NCBI RefSeq assembly: GCF_964355755.1
Contig: NC_092670.1
Span: forward strand, 22,071,201-22,135,200
Origin: Antedon mediterranea
Lineage: Eukaryota; Echinodermata; Crinoidea; Comatulida; Antedonidae
DNA length: 64,000 bases
Direction of reading: 5' to 3'
Made by a program: the position numbers and the translations under genes. Below the pieces are notes generated by a model. The model had not been told where the DNA came from, ran no database searches, and saw only the letters and a program-made list of their open reading frames with translations. Position 1 is the first letter of the stretch, and each line of letters starts with the position of its first letter. Shown here one piece after another: positions 22,210 to 33,922 of this stretch.

Positions 22210-25200
22210 ATGTCTTCTAAAACATCAAAATATTTCACCGGAAGAAATGATTCCTCCATGAGAAGATCATCTGAACGTTTAAAAGACAAATCAACACCAT
22301 CTTGCTCACACGAAAAACTAGACGAAAAATGTTCAGGAAAGCTATCAAGCAAACTTGGCAGAACAAGAAACATAAAGGCTGAAGTCGATGAACCAACAAA
22401 TATGGTTTCAGACACCCAATTGCAAGGTGTAGATATTGCCACAAAGAGAAGTGTAAATGTTAAAAACGAACCAATCAAAGAAATCCTCAAAAAGAGTCCT
22501 CAAAAGAGATTAATTAAAGTGGAATATGAAGGTGTACAAGATACAAGCAAAACACAAAGTAAAAAAGTAAAGAATAAGAACTCTGGGCCTGAACCAATGG
22601 AAAACACTGATTACAGCAAAAGGGTTTTGGACAGAAATGTTTGGCAGCCAGTTAACTGGAGAGATCAACTGGAAGGGATCAAAGAGATGAGGAAAATAAG
22701 AGATGCCCCAGTTGATACTATGGGTGCTTCTCAGATATGTGACATCTCGGCTGAACCAGCAGTTAGTGTTTCTTTGTTAATATTTTAAGATACTAGAAAA
22801 CTAGTATATAAAATCTTGTATTTTTATTGATAATTTCTAATTCTGTTAACAGGTTTACAGATACCAGGTCTTGTTATCATTGTTACTGTCAAGTCAGACT
22901 AAAGATCAAGTGACATCAGCAGCCATGATGAAGCTTCGTGAACATGGGTTAAATATTGACAACATCCTGGCAACTTCGGAGGAGGATATTGGACAACTCA
23001 TATTTCCTGTTGGATTCTGGAAAGTAGGATTTTTAAAATGTTATTTTGTAAGATTATTAAAAAGTGGGTATAGAGGTCACATGTCATAACATAATTCATT
23101 ATTGAAGACTGATAAAAAAAAAATGCTGTGGAACTGTAACGATTAAGTCATCTCTCATGTTATTTATAGACCATACTGTATGTAAATGGGGAATAAGCTG
23201 CGACTTCAGGGGCGGACACAGGGGGGTTGCCCCAGTTGCCCGGGCAACACCCTTAAATTTCATGCTAAAATTGCATTTTGCCGGAGATTCCCCATCATTT
23301 AAGTATTTCTGTAGTACCCTATTTATATTCATTTTATGTCTGTAATATTCGACCAAATTTCCGTAGTAATTACGCACGTTCCAAACTTTTAAATAGCAGT
23401 GTTTAACTGCTTCTTTTTGCAAATTTCGATCATCTTTTCTGAAGTGTAGTTTGTACAGTCGTGGATGATACATACCACAACTGTACACATTCATTTATTT
23501 GTCTTTAGAGAAAAGCTGAATATATAAAGAAGACCACTCAAATTTTGAAGGACAAATACAATGATGACATTCCACCAACGTTACAAGAGCTAATCAAACT
23601 TCCAGGTATTGGACCTAAAATGGCTCACCTGATAATGGACATTGCATGGGACGAGATATCGGGTATTGGAGTTGACACACATGTACACAGGATCTCAAAC
23701 CGGCTTGAATGGGTTAAGAATCCGACAAAAACACCGGAACAAACACGAATTGCGCTTGAAGACTGGCTACCAAAGTAAGGCATTACCACAGTAATGAAGT
23801 ATGATGTTATACTAACACTAATGATATGTCAATTTTCATATTTTAGGCAGTCACAGAGCCCCGGCAGCCGAAGAGGATGCAATATTTGTATTGGTTCCTG
23901 GCAAAAGTGGAACCGTTCGCGATAACACATGCTGCTAGTTTTTTTAGCGATGTGCTTAGAATCCAGTATAGCTAAAATCCCTGCTAAAAGGATGCGATAA
24001 ATTGTGACATTTTGACACGGGACATGCCAGGGACTTAAACTACTAATTTTACCCCATCATTTCCTGTGCTTGTGAAACCAAAATCTTTGGAAATATACCC
24101 CATAAATGCTGTACCTCCCCATATTTTAAAACACTTGTGCTACCAGGCTCACGAAAATATACCCCGTAAATGCAGGACCTCCCTGTATGGAAATATTTAA
24201 GAGTTTATTTCATATATCCAGTAGCTAGTAACTGACCAATTACAGGATGGATAAACTAAATAATGCTTATAAACTCATTAGGGAGTTAGAAACAGTGAAT
24301 TACAACCCTGGCATAGGTCAGGATTGGATCTTAGGATTAGAAGGCAAGGACGATAACCACACAGCTACAGATCGGATCAGATTCCCCTCTTTCCAATAGA
24401 GAAATCAAGTTCTTTCTCATGTATGTGTGTCTATTATACACAACTGCACAATCTCTATTTATAAATAAATGCTTTACAAAAAAGACTATGACATTTTGAT
24501 ATTTTAGTAATTGTTCAGAATATAATAGTACAGTAATACTAATTATACCCTCTAATGTTTAGAAACAACTCTTTATATACAGTCAAATGTCTCCCTCAAC
24601 TTTATTGGCATACCAAAAGAATTCTAACAACCTTTTGACACTGGAAAGACAGCGCATTAAAAAAAGAATATTATATGTGATAATATGTAAGAAGTGTTTA
24701 TAGCTTCATGTTGGTGGCATAAAATTCAATACAAATCTTTAAACATCCGTCATCATTAATTTATAGGGTGATTATTCAAAGCTCTACGATGACATTGGGT
24801 TTAAAACATCCATTAACCTGCCAACTATTAGCCAATCACAAAACAATTTTGTTTAATCATTCAATAAACATTCTCCATTAACAAATATGTTTGTTTCATT
24901 GCCTTTTTTTCAAAGTACATTTACTTACGATTACTTATTTTAAAGATACAATTCCACTTTTGCAAAACGGAAAATGTCTGACGCAAAAACCAAATGTGAT
25001 CAAACATAATATTGGTAGACAAAATGCATTACCTGTATATTCTGAGCCATCAGCCGGATATTTAAGACTCGTAAACATGCAGTACTGAGTCATTACATAT
25101 TATTTAAAATATTACTTATTTTTAGTCGCGTGGAAGCGACTCTATAGTTCACTATGTCGGTCGGTTGGTCGGTCTGTCTGTCTGTTTGTCTGTCGGTCCG

Positions 25201-27841
25201 GTATCGCTATGCATTTTATCGCTTTCTGACCTTATCTTGATATCAGTTTAATCTAGCTAGGTCAATTTTTCACAGTATATTCCTTATGGCCAGGAATCAA
25301 TGTGGTTATGTTTTCACGGTGCGCAATAAAAAATTACGCGGTCTACGCACGATTTAACGAAATCACGTTTGTAATCATATCTTCACAACCATGAATCACA
25401 ATTAAATAAAATTTGGTACTCATAAATTTCAGGGCATAAATCATCATATGGCAATACAATTACGTGCGTAGCGCATGTAACGCATGCGTACGCGCGCTTA
25501 AAATTTTCACAATTTATTTTCGATGAAATAAGAGTACGTTTCAGGCAATTTTAAGCGTTTACAAAATTTCCATGAGTGCGCATATTTTTGCGCGCGCACT
25601 GCGCGTTAAATGTTATTGCGCACTCTTTTTGCCCGATTTCTGTTTTCTTGACTTACTTTTCAACTCGAAATTACGTTATACGAGCACGTCAAAAGTGACA
25701 GGCTACGCACGTGTAAATTAAAAAAATATAAATGTTTTTAAACATTTCAACATTTTTAAACATGTTCAGTAATTTCGGTCAGTATAGTTCACTATGTCGG
25801 TCGGTCGGTCTGTCTGTCGGTCTGTCGGTCTGTCTGTCGGTCCGGTATCACTATGCATTGTAGCACGCGACTTAATGGCTTTTGGCCTTGTTAAGATACA
25901 ATGCCACTTTGCAACATGGAAAATATCAGAAAAACCAAATGTGATCAAACATTTAATATTGAAGATGACCAAAATGCGTTACCTGTATATTCTGAGCCAT
26001 CAACAATGTGTAAAGCTCTGTCTACACTATCGAACTTTATGTGACAATAAATGTGCCCATACTGTATAGGGGCATGATGATGTCATATCACTACCCTATT
26101 TAAGCATATCACTATTTGGGCACATCATAGTGTAGACAGAGCTTAAGACTCGCAAACATGTGGTACTGATTCATTAAAATTGTAATTATTTTAATTTAAT
26201 TTTTATTAGTTAATTTACAAAATAGAAATTTTAATAATTATTGATATTGACAATTTATGTATTTGTTTTTTATAATTAATGGTTGCTTTTATTCATTGAA
26301 AGATAATAATCTACTACAGTATTTAATATAAATAAAATATACAATCTAATGTTCGTTTTATTAATTTATTGAGCTAACAGTACTACAGCACATCTTTAAT
26401 GGATTGTAAGTCATAGCTGTTAATTGACGTATTGTAAATAATTCACAGTCACTGATCTTTTAATAACGTCTATTTTTACAAACTTCAAAGAAAAACAGTG
26501 GATGTGGTTTTTGCGGTGACATAAAACAAAAAAAACAAGAGGAATTTGTGTAAATATAAATTACAAATGTGATGACAGATTTATTTCACAATTTGGTGAG
26601 ATTTATTTAGCCATGCAGGAATTGGCTTAAACAATAATTCCCTTGGTTTGACTGAAGAATTTGTCGCTCAGAAACATAACAGATTTTTTTTTTATATATG
26701 AAATTTTTATATTATTAATTAAAATACTAGCTTAATACTATCAGTGTACACCATACAAAGCATTTAATGTATAAAAGCACAGTTACATGTGTAAACAAGT
26801 TTGTAGTTTTAATTAATATACAATTGGTTTTGTAAATAGAGGATTTAATAGAAAAAGAATGTTAAGAGGTAAATACTAATGAATGTTAATTTATACTAAA
26901 ATAGATACTAAAAGTTAAAATTATGATATTAATGAGGGGAAAAATAGAAAATAATGAAAAAAAAATAGAAAATGTTTAGAAATTATGTAATGAAACATTG
27001 AATGAATAAAGGTGGTGGTGAACAAATAAAGGAAAAAATAAAAAGAGGATTGAACTGAGTGCCACGCCTATGATTTGTTCCAAGTTGAATATTAACTTTT
27101 AATAATAATTGGACATTGCAATATTTACAGATTTTATTTGACTTTTAAAACGTTAATAGTGATTGACAAATTGTGTTACAGTATATATATTTTTACTCGA
27201 AATTTTTAGAACGTCATAATTTGTATATTTAAATTATTTTATAGAATGATGAATAACATTAATCAGTATATTTTTATAAACTCATATTTATTATAATTTG
27301 TATTATATACCCCTTATTTAATTTTTTAACAATTTTAATGTCAAATTGTTATTACTGTAATGTACCGTACTCAAATAATTATCAATAGGATTAACTGAAC
27401 TGAACTAATATTTGTGATATTCTTTATTTTTACCCAAGTTTGTTCTTTTTTTTCCTCGTTAATATTTTTAACTGTTTCGTAAAACATAGGTTTGCCCTCT
27501 TGGATTGTTGTGATGTTGTTTTATACCAAAAAACACATAAATAAGTACAAACTTGTCAAAGTAATAAGCACAAGCTTTAATGTGACAATTTTGGAGGCTG
27601 AGTTGGTGATAGCTGTGATATGGTGATAACTTTTTAATTTATTCAATACTTGTATGTTTTCAGAGACCATTGGAGAGAAACAAATTTATTGTTGGTTGGT
27701 TTTGGTCAACAAATGTGTCTGCCTATTGGTCCACGATGCTCAGATTGTCTGATAAAGGAAACATGTCCTGTTGGCAAGAGCCTTAAGAATAAAGACAAGA
27801 AATCACCCCGAAAATTGAAAATCAAGAAAGAAAAAACATAG
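22210..27841 (+). CDS. NTHL1: NTHL1, endonuclease III-like DNA glycosylase/AP lyase
   Basis: Base-excision-repair enzyme removing oxidised pyrimidines in nucleus and mitochondria. Coding exons: 22177-22761 (first ATG 22210), 22853-23023, 23509-23774 and 27664-27841 (TAG stop), phases consistent. Seen: a Lys/Ser-rich N-terminal region, then [19 protein letters not shown]; the helix-hairpin-helix [11 protein letters not shown] with the catalytic-lysine position filled by K; the aspartate of [13 protein letters not shown]; and a [4Fe-4S] ligand set C-X6-C-X2-C-X5-C ([17 protein letters not shown]). All catalytic features are intact. The C-terminal tail is basic. The frame is open upstream of ATG 22210 to the acceptor at 22176, so an N-terminal extension from 21354 is possible. 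The last intron is 3.9 kb. Confidence 0.94.
23205..23300. mobile_element. Possible hAT-type terminus in NTHL1 intron
   Basis: CAGGGGCGGACACAGGGGGG followed by GTTGCCCCAGTTGCCCGGGC looks like the CAGGGGCGG type terminus seen on many hAT elements. I could not find the opposite end, so the extent is open. Confidence 0.35.
24270..24395 (-). mobile_element. Diverged SINE-like fragment, minus strand
   Basis: On the minus strand this reads GTAGCTGTGTGGTTATCGTC, CCTTGCCTTC and GATCCAATCC, then GGGTTGTAATTCAC. It parallels the A-box, B-box and tail order of the 13132 and 60803 copies. Weak, because the boxes are degenerate. Confidence 0.4.
24925..25088 (+). repeat. Dispersed repeat copy 1 (empty-site copy)
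   Basis: Shares TAAAGATACAAT-CCACTTTTGC, ACCAAATGTGATCAAACAT, TTACCTGTATATTCTGAGCC and TTAAGACTCGTAAACATG with the copy at about 25885-26165. This copy has an uninterrupted TTTAAGACTC where the other carries a MITE. In NTHL1 intron 4. Confidence 0.8.
25131..25215 (+). repeat. GTCGGTCGGT/CTGT tetranucleotide-rich block, copy 1
   Basis: Starts CTATAGTTCACTATGTCGG, then (GTCG/GTCT)n, then GGTCCGGTATCGCTATGCAT. It recurs at 25785-25865 with the same borders, so the simple repeat belongs to a larger dispersed element. Confidence 0.75.
25785..25880 (+). repeat. GTCGGTCGGT/CTGT tetranucleotide-rich block, copy 2
   Basis: Same borders as copy 1 (TATAGTTCACTATGTCGG and GGTCCGGTATCACTATGCAT), followed by GCACGCGACTTAATGGC. 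The run into the second copy of the 24925 repeat at about 25885 suggests that one composite unit is duplicated here. Confidence 0.75.
26014..26143. mobile_element. 130-bp MITE, GCTCTGTCTACACTA family, with TAA TSD
   Basis: Ends AGCTCTGTCTACACTATC and the inverse ATAGTGTAGACAGAGCT, flanked by TAA on both sides (26011-26013, 26144-26146). The related repeat at 24925-25088 lacks it, giving a paralogous empty site with a single TAA in TTTAAGACTC. A 3-bp TWA-like duplication is typical of PIF/Harbinger elements. Confidence 0.85.
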
Positions 27842-29142
27842 TAAGGGTAGGTGCTTTGGAGTGTGACGTTTCCATGGCCGTTTCCAGAATTGAATTTCAG
27901 AAAGTGGATACTCCAACCCTCTAATTCAAAAATGGGACAGGTTGATTTTGGAAAAAAGACAAAACAAACAAGTATATTAACAAGTCTATAACATCCGTTC
28001 TTGGACGCCTTCCATACGTGTAAGTATAGTAAAGAAAACATACCCTTTTCAAACTTGTACAAATGTTAATATTTGTAAATGACGGCTATGTTAGTTCAGC
28101 TGAGATTATTTAGTAGCAAACTAAATTTTGTTTTTTTAACATTTTGACTCTATTTATCAAGAGAGAAACTTTGCCATTGTAAAAGTTGTCTCCACACACT
28201 ATGTTTATTGATGTTGAAATACACGTCGTGACTTATTGGTACACAGTATGTACTATGTAAATATAAAATACTTGAACGTTTTAAGAGTTTTAAAATGTGT
28301 GAAAAATAGTTATTGAGTGATTGTATTAATAATAATTCAAATACAAATGATAACAGTCTGTTTTGTAAATAAATTGTTCTCCTATGTCATTATGATAATT
28401 TTAATAGTAGAACGGGCCTCTATTAAGTGAACACTTTGAAAAAAATATGTTCCCTTAATATTATATTAGTTCCTCAATGGGTTATGATAATTGGAATACA
28501 GTAGAGCCGGATCCTTTAAAAAGAAGGTGTCTAAATGTATGAACGCCAGGCTAGTGAAGTGAATTTTTCCAATTCTAAGACTTAATAATTGAATTGGAGA
28601 AGGTTTTTTATATAGTAGATCTATTTTATTCTATCTTAAAAGTTAACTCGTGTAGGCCTACTCAAAAGCGGACTCTGAATGTGTTTGTCAGTGTTTGAGG
28701 GATTGACTCTATAATTTAAAATAATCTACGGGGGGTTATACGGGAAGGATGAACTCGTTTATTTTTTATTGAAAGAAATGGTTTTACAACTCGTTACGCC
28801 TGCTGCATCCACCACCAATACGCACTTTTCAAGTTCCAAAGCAAAAAAAGTACATGATTTACTTCAAAGGAAGTTATAAACATCGTTGTTTGTATTTTGC
28901 GAATCTTAAAATATCGTGAACCAACTTTATCGACATTAATCATGGGTTGAGACAAAAAGAGCATTGTGTGAAAATTTATGAGAACATTGCTATTATTTAT
29001 GTTAGGCCTATAGAGAATGTTTCTTTATTTAGCGGCCAAACCCGGAACTTCTAATATGCCCATATTTTTGCGGGTCCTTGCAAATCGTGAAGGTTTAGAG
29101 GAATAAAAATACTATAATAGACTAGTCACGAATATTGGCTAC

Positions 29143-29496
29143 TTAAACATGTATTTCCCCCTGAATTTTTTTTTTTTATTTTTGTTGTCGAATAGGCCTA
29201 TGCCATTTTAATGTCACATAATAGTTATCCACTTTGAACAAAAATTGAATCGAAAAAAAAATGTATTTACCTGGAAAAAAATGTAATTTAAAGCAAAAAA
29301 AATTGGTCAAATTGGCCGCCATATAATGGGTTTTGGATTTGAATTTGACAATTTTATATTATGAGAAAACATTTTGTTTTGGGGTTTTTTTACGGAAGGG
29401 ATTAACTTTATTGAAACCACATTACAAAATAACATACTCAAAGTCTGATTTATTAATCTTCATTTTTCCTGTTTTTGGGAGACAATACATCTTTAA
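29143..29496. mobile_element. ~350-bp MITE (ATGTATTGTCCC family), copy 1
   Basis: Shares with 36132-36472 the run TAATAGTTATCCACTTTGA, AAAAATTG.ATC, TTTTATATTAT, AAGTCTGATTTA..TTAATCTTCATTTTT and the right end GGAGACAATACATCTTTAAA. The left terminus (ACATGTATTTCCCC) is diverged. Confidence 0.7.
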
Positions 29497-30137
29497 AGCG
29501 AAAATTAGATCTCTTAAAATACGTAGTAAAATCGCGATAATGTAAGGACGCAGTCATTCATGGATCATAATGTTAACATGTGCACGCAATACAATGGAGG
29601 ATATGAAACCGAAACATGTGATAATGACATTGGTGATAATTACGTTGAACAATGCATTTGCTTCACAGAAAAATACACGCTACTGGCTTTCATTAAAAAG
29701 TTTTTTTTAAATACAGATTTATGTTCCAAATATTTGATATATTATTTGCTTCCTATTGGTACATTTGAAATGACAAATTATACCGTACAAAGCATAAATT
29801 AAGACGAAAAAGGTGGTGGTATACTGTAAATTGAAATAATTTGTTGTGTTGAACAAAGACAAATTGAGACCACGTTGCGTTTATAACAGTCTCTTTAATT
29901 TAATCGTTCAAAATCAAACTTCTACATTGTTTGGTTTTTTTTTTTTCAAACTTAAAGTTATGTGTAAAACAAAATACATTTCCTATTAATTAAGACATGG
30001 ATAATACGGTATTGGTATTATACCAGTAATTTCCGATGCAAAGAGTGGTCCTTAATCAAATGAGCATGTTACTGTATTAGGAAATACATGAACCCCCTCC
30101 TTTTGAACGCGACACCTCTATTCAAGGGACATCTCTA

Positions 30138-30280
30138 CCAATTTACACAGACGAGCTGTAACGGTAATGCAATATATCCGGAGCGGACGGCTCGGGATAA
30201 ATACAGATTCTACGTGGGACGACCTACGCGGTTTTCCGCTTACCGTTACCGCTACCGCTCGTCTGTTGTGTCTGGCCTTT
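30138..30280. mobile_element. ~145-bp MITE (CCAATTTACACAGACGAGC family), copy 1
   Basis: The left end CCAATTTACACAGACGAGC is inverted at the right as GCTCGTCTG..GTGTCTGGCC. It shares interior GGATAAATACAGATTCTACGTG and CTACGCGGTTTTCCGCT with the copy at 39825. Non-coding. Confidence 0.75.
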
Positions 30281-31837
30281 AAGCGAACACTTTACCTAAT
30301 ACTGTACGTAAAAACAATGGTTTGTTTGAGATTGAAAAAGGGAAAATTAATTATTTAGGCCTATGCAAATTTAGTTATTATTAAAAACTATTTATTTATT
30401 CCACAAAAAAACATTTTAAAATAAAAGAGACAACAAAATATGAAATAACCAGTTATAAGGCCGTCGGTAAAAATAAGATTTTAGTTGGAACCAAAAAAAC
30501 AGGTGACTTACAAATTCGGCTTATCATTGATGTTGGAATATATTTTTTAATGTCAAAAGGCTATACCTTAAGGTGTTTATTTGCAATTAACCGGGATGCG
30601 ATGCAATTAATTCACGATAATTAAAAACATTGCAAATGCCTGTGGGATCACCTGGTTATGTTACCTGTAATAAGAGAAATGTTTACGTTCAACAAAAGAA
30701 CCTCACAACAAATAAAGTTAGGCCGTCTATAGACCTAATAATACTGTATAAAAATCATTAACGCTATACGGTATACAAAATATAGAAAAAATTATTAATC
30801 ATGTGACATGATGACATAACAAAATAGTCCATTCGTTATTTATGGACAAGGTTCATGTTCAGGGCAGCAGTACACATTTTTCTATTTTATGGTTCTCTTT
30901 GTGGCGTGCGCAGAGTTGCTTAAAACAATACTTTATTGCGACATAAAATGCATGTTGGATTTTAACTACGTTATACATTAACGATATATATATATTTCAA
31001 TAATGTTACATACCGCAGGCACAATGCATGAGTGTAAACGGAAAAAATTGGATTGTTGGAAATAGTTTTTAAACAACGGACCAATATGCACTGGTGTGGG
31101 CCGAGGTTCAGGAGAAAAGAGACGTCAATAACAGTGTGCTTTGTCGGTTGTCCGACTATTCGGCCGAGACCTCGACAAAATTCTCATGACAGCATTTCGA
31201 CACATTTCTGGACATCTCGATATTTCGTACCGCTTGTCAAACTCTGTTATGATTTGAAGATAACATCCATACTAATGATTTAATATTTTTCTGTGAATAT
31301 ACTGATGAACTACTGCAATATTATAAATGTTTCTTCTATCTTCTTGGTATTAGTAGCATAAACACTATTAATAAACAATAATATAGGCCTAATCTGTACA
31401 GGTATCACTGTAAAAAATGTCACTCGTATACAGCGTAGTTAAGTTCCATGACACTGTTACGGTCTATTGTGCCTGATGAATTTGGTCTTGACTGATCATG
31501 ATTAGACCGGGCAATCGCGTACATCCTGACGTCAAATACAGTAGGACTAGGACTTGTATATAGTTGTTATAGTAAGACTAGAAAGAGTGCCACTTCAATC
31601 TTGTGGCAATGAACGTAAAGTGTCTCGGACGTGATTATAGCACGGCCGGATACGGAATGTTGTCTAAAAACTGGTTAATGTTCTTTATCTAACGTGTAAA
31701 AACTTGACGGTAAATACGCACATGTGTGGGCGTCTCTCTCCGTGTTGTAATGCACATGCCTACGTAACGAAATAGCCATAAGCGTAAAATGCATTTATAG
31801 TTCATAACGTATTTTTTTACGCGTAAAATGCAATAAT

Positions 31838-32521
31838 CTAAATCTTCTTACACTGGCAACTGCATTTCGATGTTATTGGAAATGGCACCCGAATCCACTT
31901 GCACCTGTACTTTGTGCCACGCTTTTCTCGTCGTCTGCCGTCTCTACCCTTACGAATACAATGCCAACGTAATGGTTGGATCGTCAACATTTCCGTCGAA
32001 CGGCACTGCATACCCGAAGGCCATGAACACTTCTTTTGAACGCACTCACCTCGCTTTACCCATCGGGGCCAGAACAACTGACCAAGGTCGATCCATTTGT
32101 ATTCGATAGGACAATTTGATCTCTGCGTTAACCATTTTTCAAACACTGCTTCAGTATCGGCACTAATACGAACACGGTTTCCGTTATCGTCTCGATATTT
32201 CATCGATAAATTTCGGAATTCGTCGATAAGATCGTTATCAATTTCATCAATGATACCCATGTTTTTATTCCTCGGTTCGTTTATGCTCATCCAATGTGGT
32301 TCAAAATCATCACCTATTGCCTTTGTCAGTTTCGATAGTTTTAAATCCTTCTCAGTCGGAGGATTCGTAATGCTTTGTTTATCGTCAATCAATATTGGTA
32401 AAATTTGTGAATCGCTTGCAATCAAAGTCGGGCGTTCAGACTGCTTTCTAGTTTTACTAGCCGCTTCGCAGTTCTCGACAAATATCGTCACCACAATCAC
32501 AAATACTGACCAAATCCTCAT
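31838..32521 (-). CDS. NOG: Noggin-family secreted BMP antagonist with basic insertion
   Basis: Intronless 227-residue frame, as in vertebrate noggins (human 232). Residues 1-20 form a signal peptide (MRIWSVFVIVVTIFVENCEA). The pro-like N-terminal block PPTEKDLKLSKLTKAIGDDF aligns with the human PKEKDLNETLLRSLL segment. The C-terminal cystine-knot region has CPIEYKWIDLGQLFWPRWVK and all nine cysteines of human noggin, ending CSCQCKKI. Between the fifth and sixth cysteines there are 18 residues instead of 7, an extra 11-residue basic stretch (RDGRRREKRGTK) containing the furin-like REKR. Noggins bind BMP ligands extracellularly and block receptor contact. The ATG is the first in frame and gives a signal peptide, supporting the start. 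Confidence 0.92.
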   Translation of the reverse strand: MRIWSVFVIVVTIFVENCEAASKTRKQSERPTLIASDSQILPILIDDKQSITNPPTEKDLKLSKLTKAIGDDFEPHWMSINEPRNKNMGIIDEIDNDLIDEFRNLSMKYRDDNGNRVRISADTEAVFEKWLTQRSNCPIEYKWIDLGQLFWPRWVKRGECVQKKCSWPSGMQCRSTEMLTIQPLRWHCIRKGRDGRRREKRGTKYRCKWIRVPFPITSKCSCQCKKI

Positions 32522-33922
32522 CTTTTACAACAATACTACTTTCAACTAGAATTAATTAAACTCGAATTCTTGTTGGTTATTTCGGCGATTTCGTAGACAT
32601 TTGCAAACTCAAAATGCATGTGTTGTTTAGACTGATACTTAGCCAGACACTTTACGAATGGAAAGTGTTAATTTACAGTGCTTCGGTGAGCTATTTCCGT
32701 GTCACCTCTGATGTCAGTATGGGAACATTGTCTGTCTCTGTTTATTGTCTTTCAGCTGTGAAATACACCTGAGATGCATCCCAAAAAGTGAAGGCCGACT
32801 TGGTGGGATGTCCTAACCTCCATCCAAAACCGCGTCAATCACTCGTTGCCATGACAAATACTTGTATAAACTGTTTTAGCAGCGCTTAACATTCGGGCTA
32901 CGAATGGTGAGAAAAATATGTTTTCAGTTTGGTAGGGTGTTGAAAATTAAGTGGCGCTTGATGAGAAGGAATGCTATTCGAGTTTGTTTGAATTCTAAAT
33001 CAAACTGTGCACTAAAGTAGGATAGGCGTGTCGATTTAAATCATGTGACTGTGCGCGTGAACGTTATTGGCTGTTGTGACTTTCGACACTGTTGTTGAAA
33101 GCTGGTTGAGAGTTTGATTTATTTGCGTTTATATTTCTTTTTAAGTAGTGCTGTTAATTTGTCTACTGGTATGACATGTGTATTGTGTAGGCTAGGAATG
33201 CAAGTTGACGCTGTTTACATGAAGGGTCACACGGGGAAACCTGTTCGGTCCCCTGTGGAGTTTTAATATTAAGCAGCCGCCTATGGTGGCATTATGCGGT
33301 ACAAAACTTGTCACTTTCGTTTTAAAATGTATTTATATACCAGTATCAAATACTGTATACCGTCTTTTATCTGTCGTTATTGTTGTCTTGATGATGTTGA
33401 TCATCATCATTTAACTGCATCACGCCATCTTCATTCATCTTTATTTTCTATAGTCACTTAATAAATGATAACGCCAATTTTGCCTCATACCAATCAGATT
33501 TTCTGTGTCTCACTTGCCGCTGAGCAAAACCTATACACTTTTACTGTTTCATTAATTCTATCCTCATCATTTATCCTTACTGCAATTTGTAATATCATTA
33601 TGATCATATCATCTTCATATTATCGTAATCATACCGTAATCATTGTATAATAAATACATTTTCATTTTGTGTTATTGTATTTACAAAATCAAGAATACCT
33701 ACTATTCATTTTAAACATCAATGGGGACATAAACACTTTTATGTGTACGCATTGTTCACAATAAAAGGCCTATTATGGTACTGTGTCCTTCATCTCACGA
33801 CGACACCACGAAAGAAACAGTTACATTTTGAAGCGTGCGTACAAAACTACCATTTTTCATTAATGTATCGAAATACGTTTGATAAAATAGCCTTTAATAT
33901 AACATGATTATTTTAATCCTCC
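32522..33922. other. Upstream region of noggin
   Basis: No supported gene. The only open frame of note (33465-33650, plus) lacks homology and splice context. Noggin's promoter should lie just above 32521; I see no decisive core promoter motif. Confidence 0.5.

Larger units (their letters stand above)
27842..31837. other. Intergenic region between convergent NTHL1 and noggin
   Basis: AT-rich, with 3' UTRs at either end. It contains the MITE copies at 29143 and 30138 listed separately. Short open frames near 29560 and 31053 have no recognisable homology or splice context and I do not call them genes. Confidence 0.55.

Noticed and set aside
29560-29802. 80-codon Cys-containing frame in the NTHL1-noggin interval
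   Set aside because: No signal peptide, no splice sites in phase and no recognised motif; expected by chance in AT-rich DNA.
31870-32549. Plus-strand open frames of 79 and 150 codons
   Set aside because: They are antisense shadows of the noggin gene, whose cysteine pattern is unmistakable on the minus strand.
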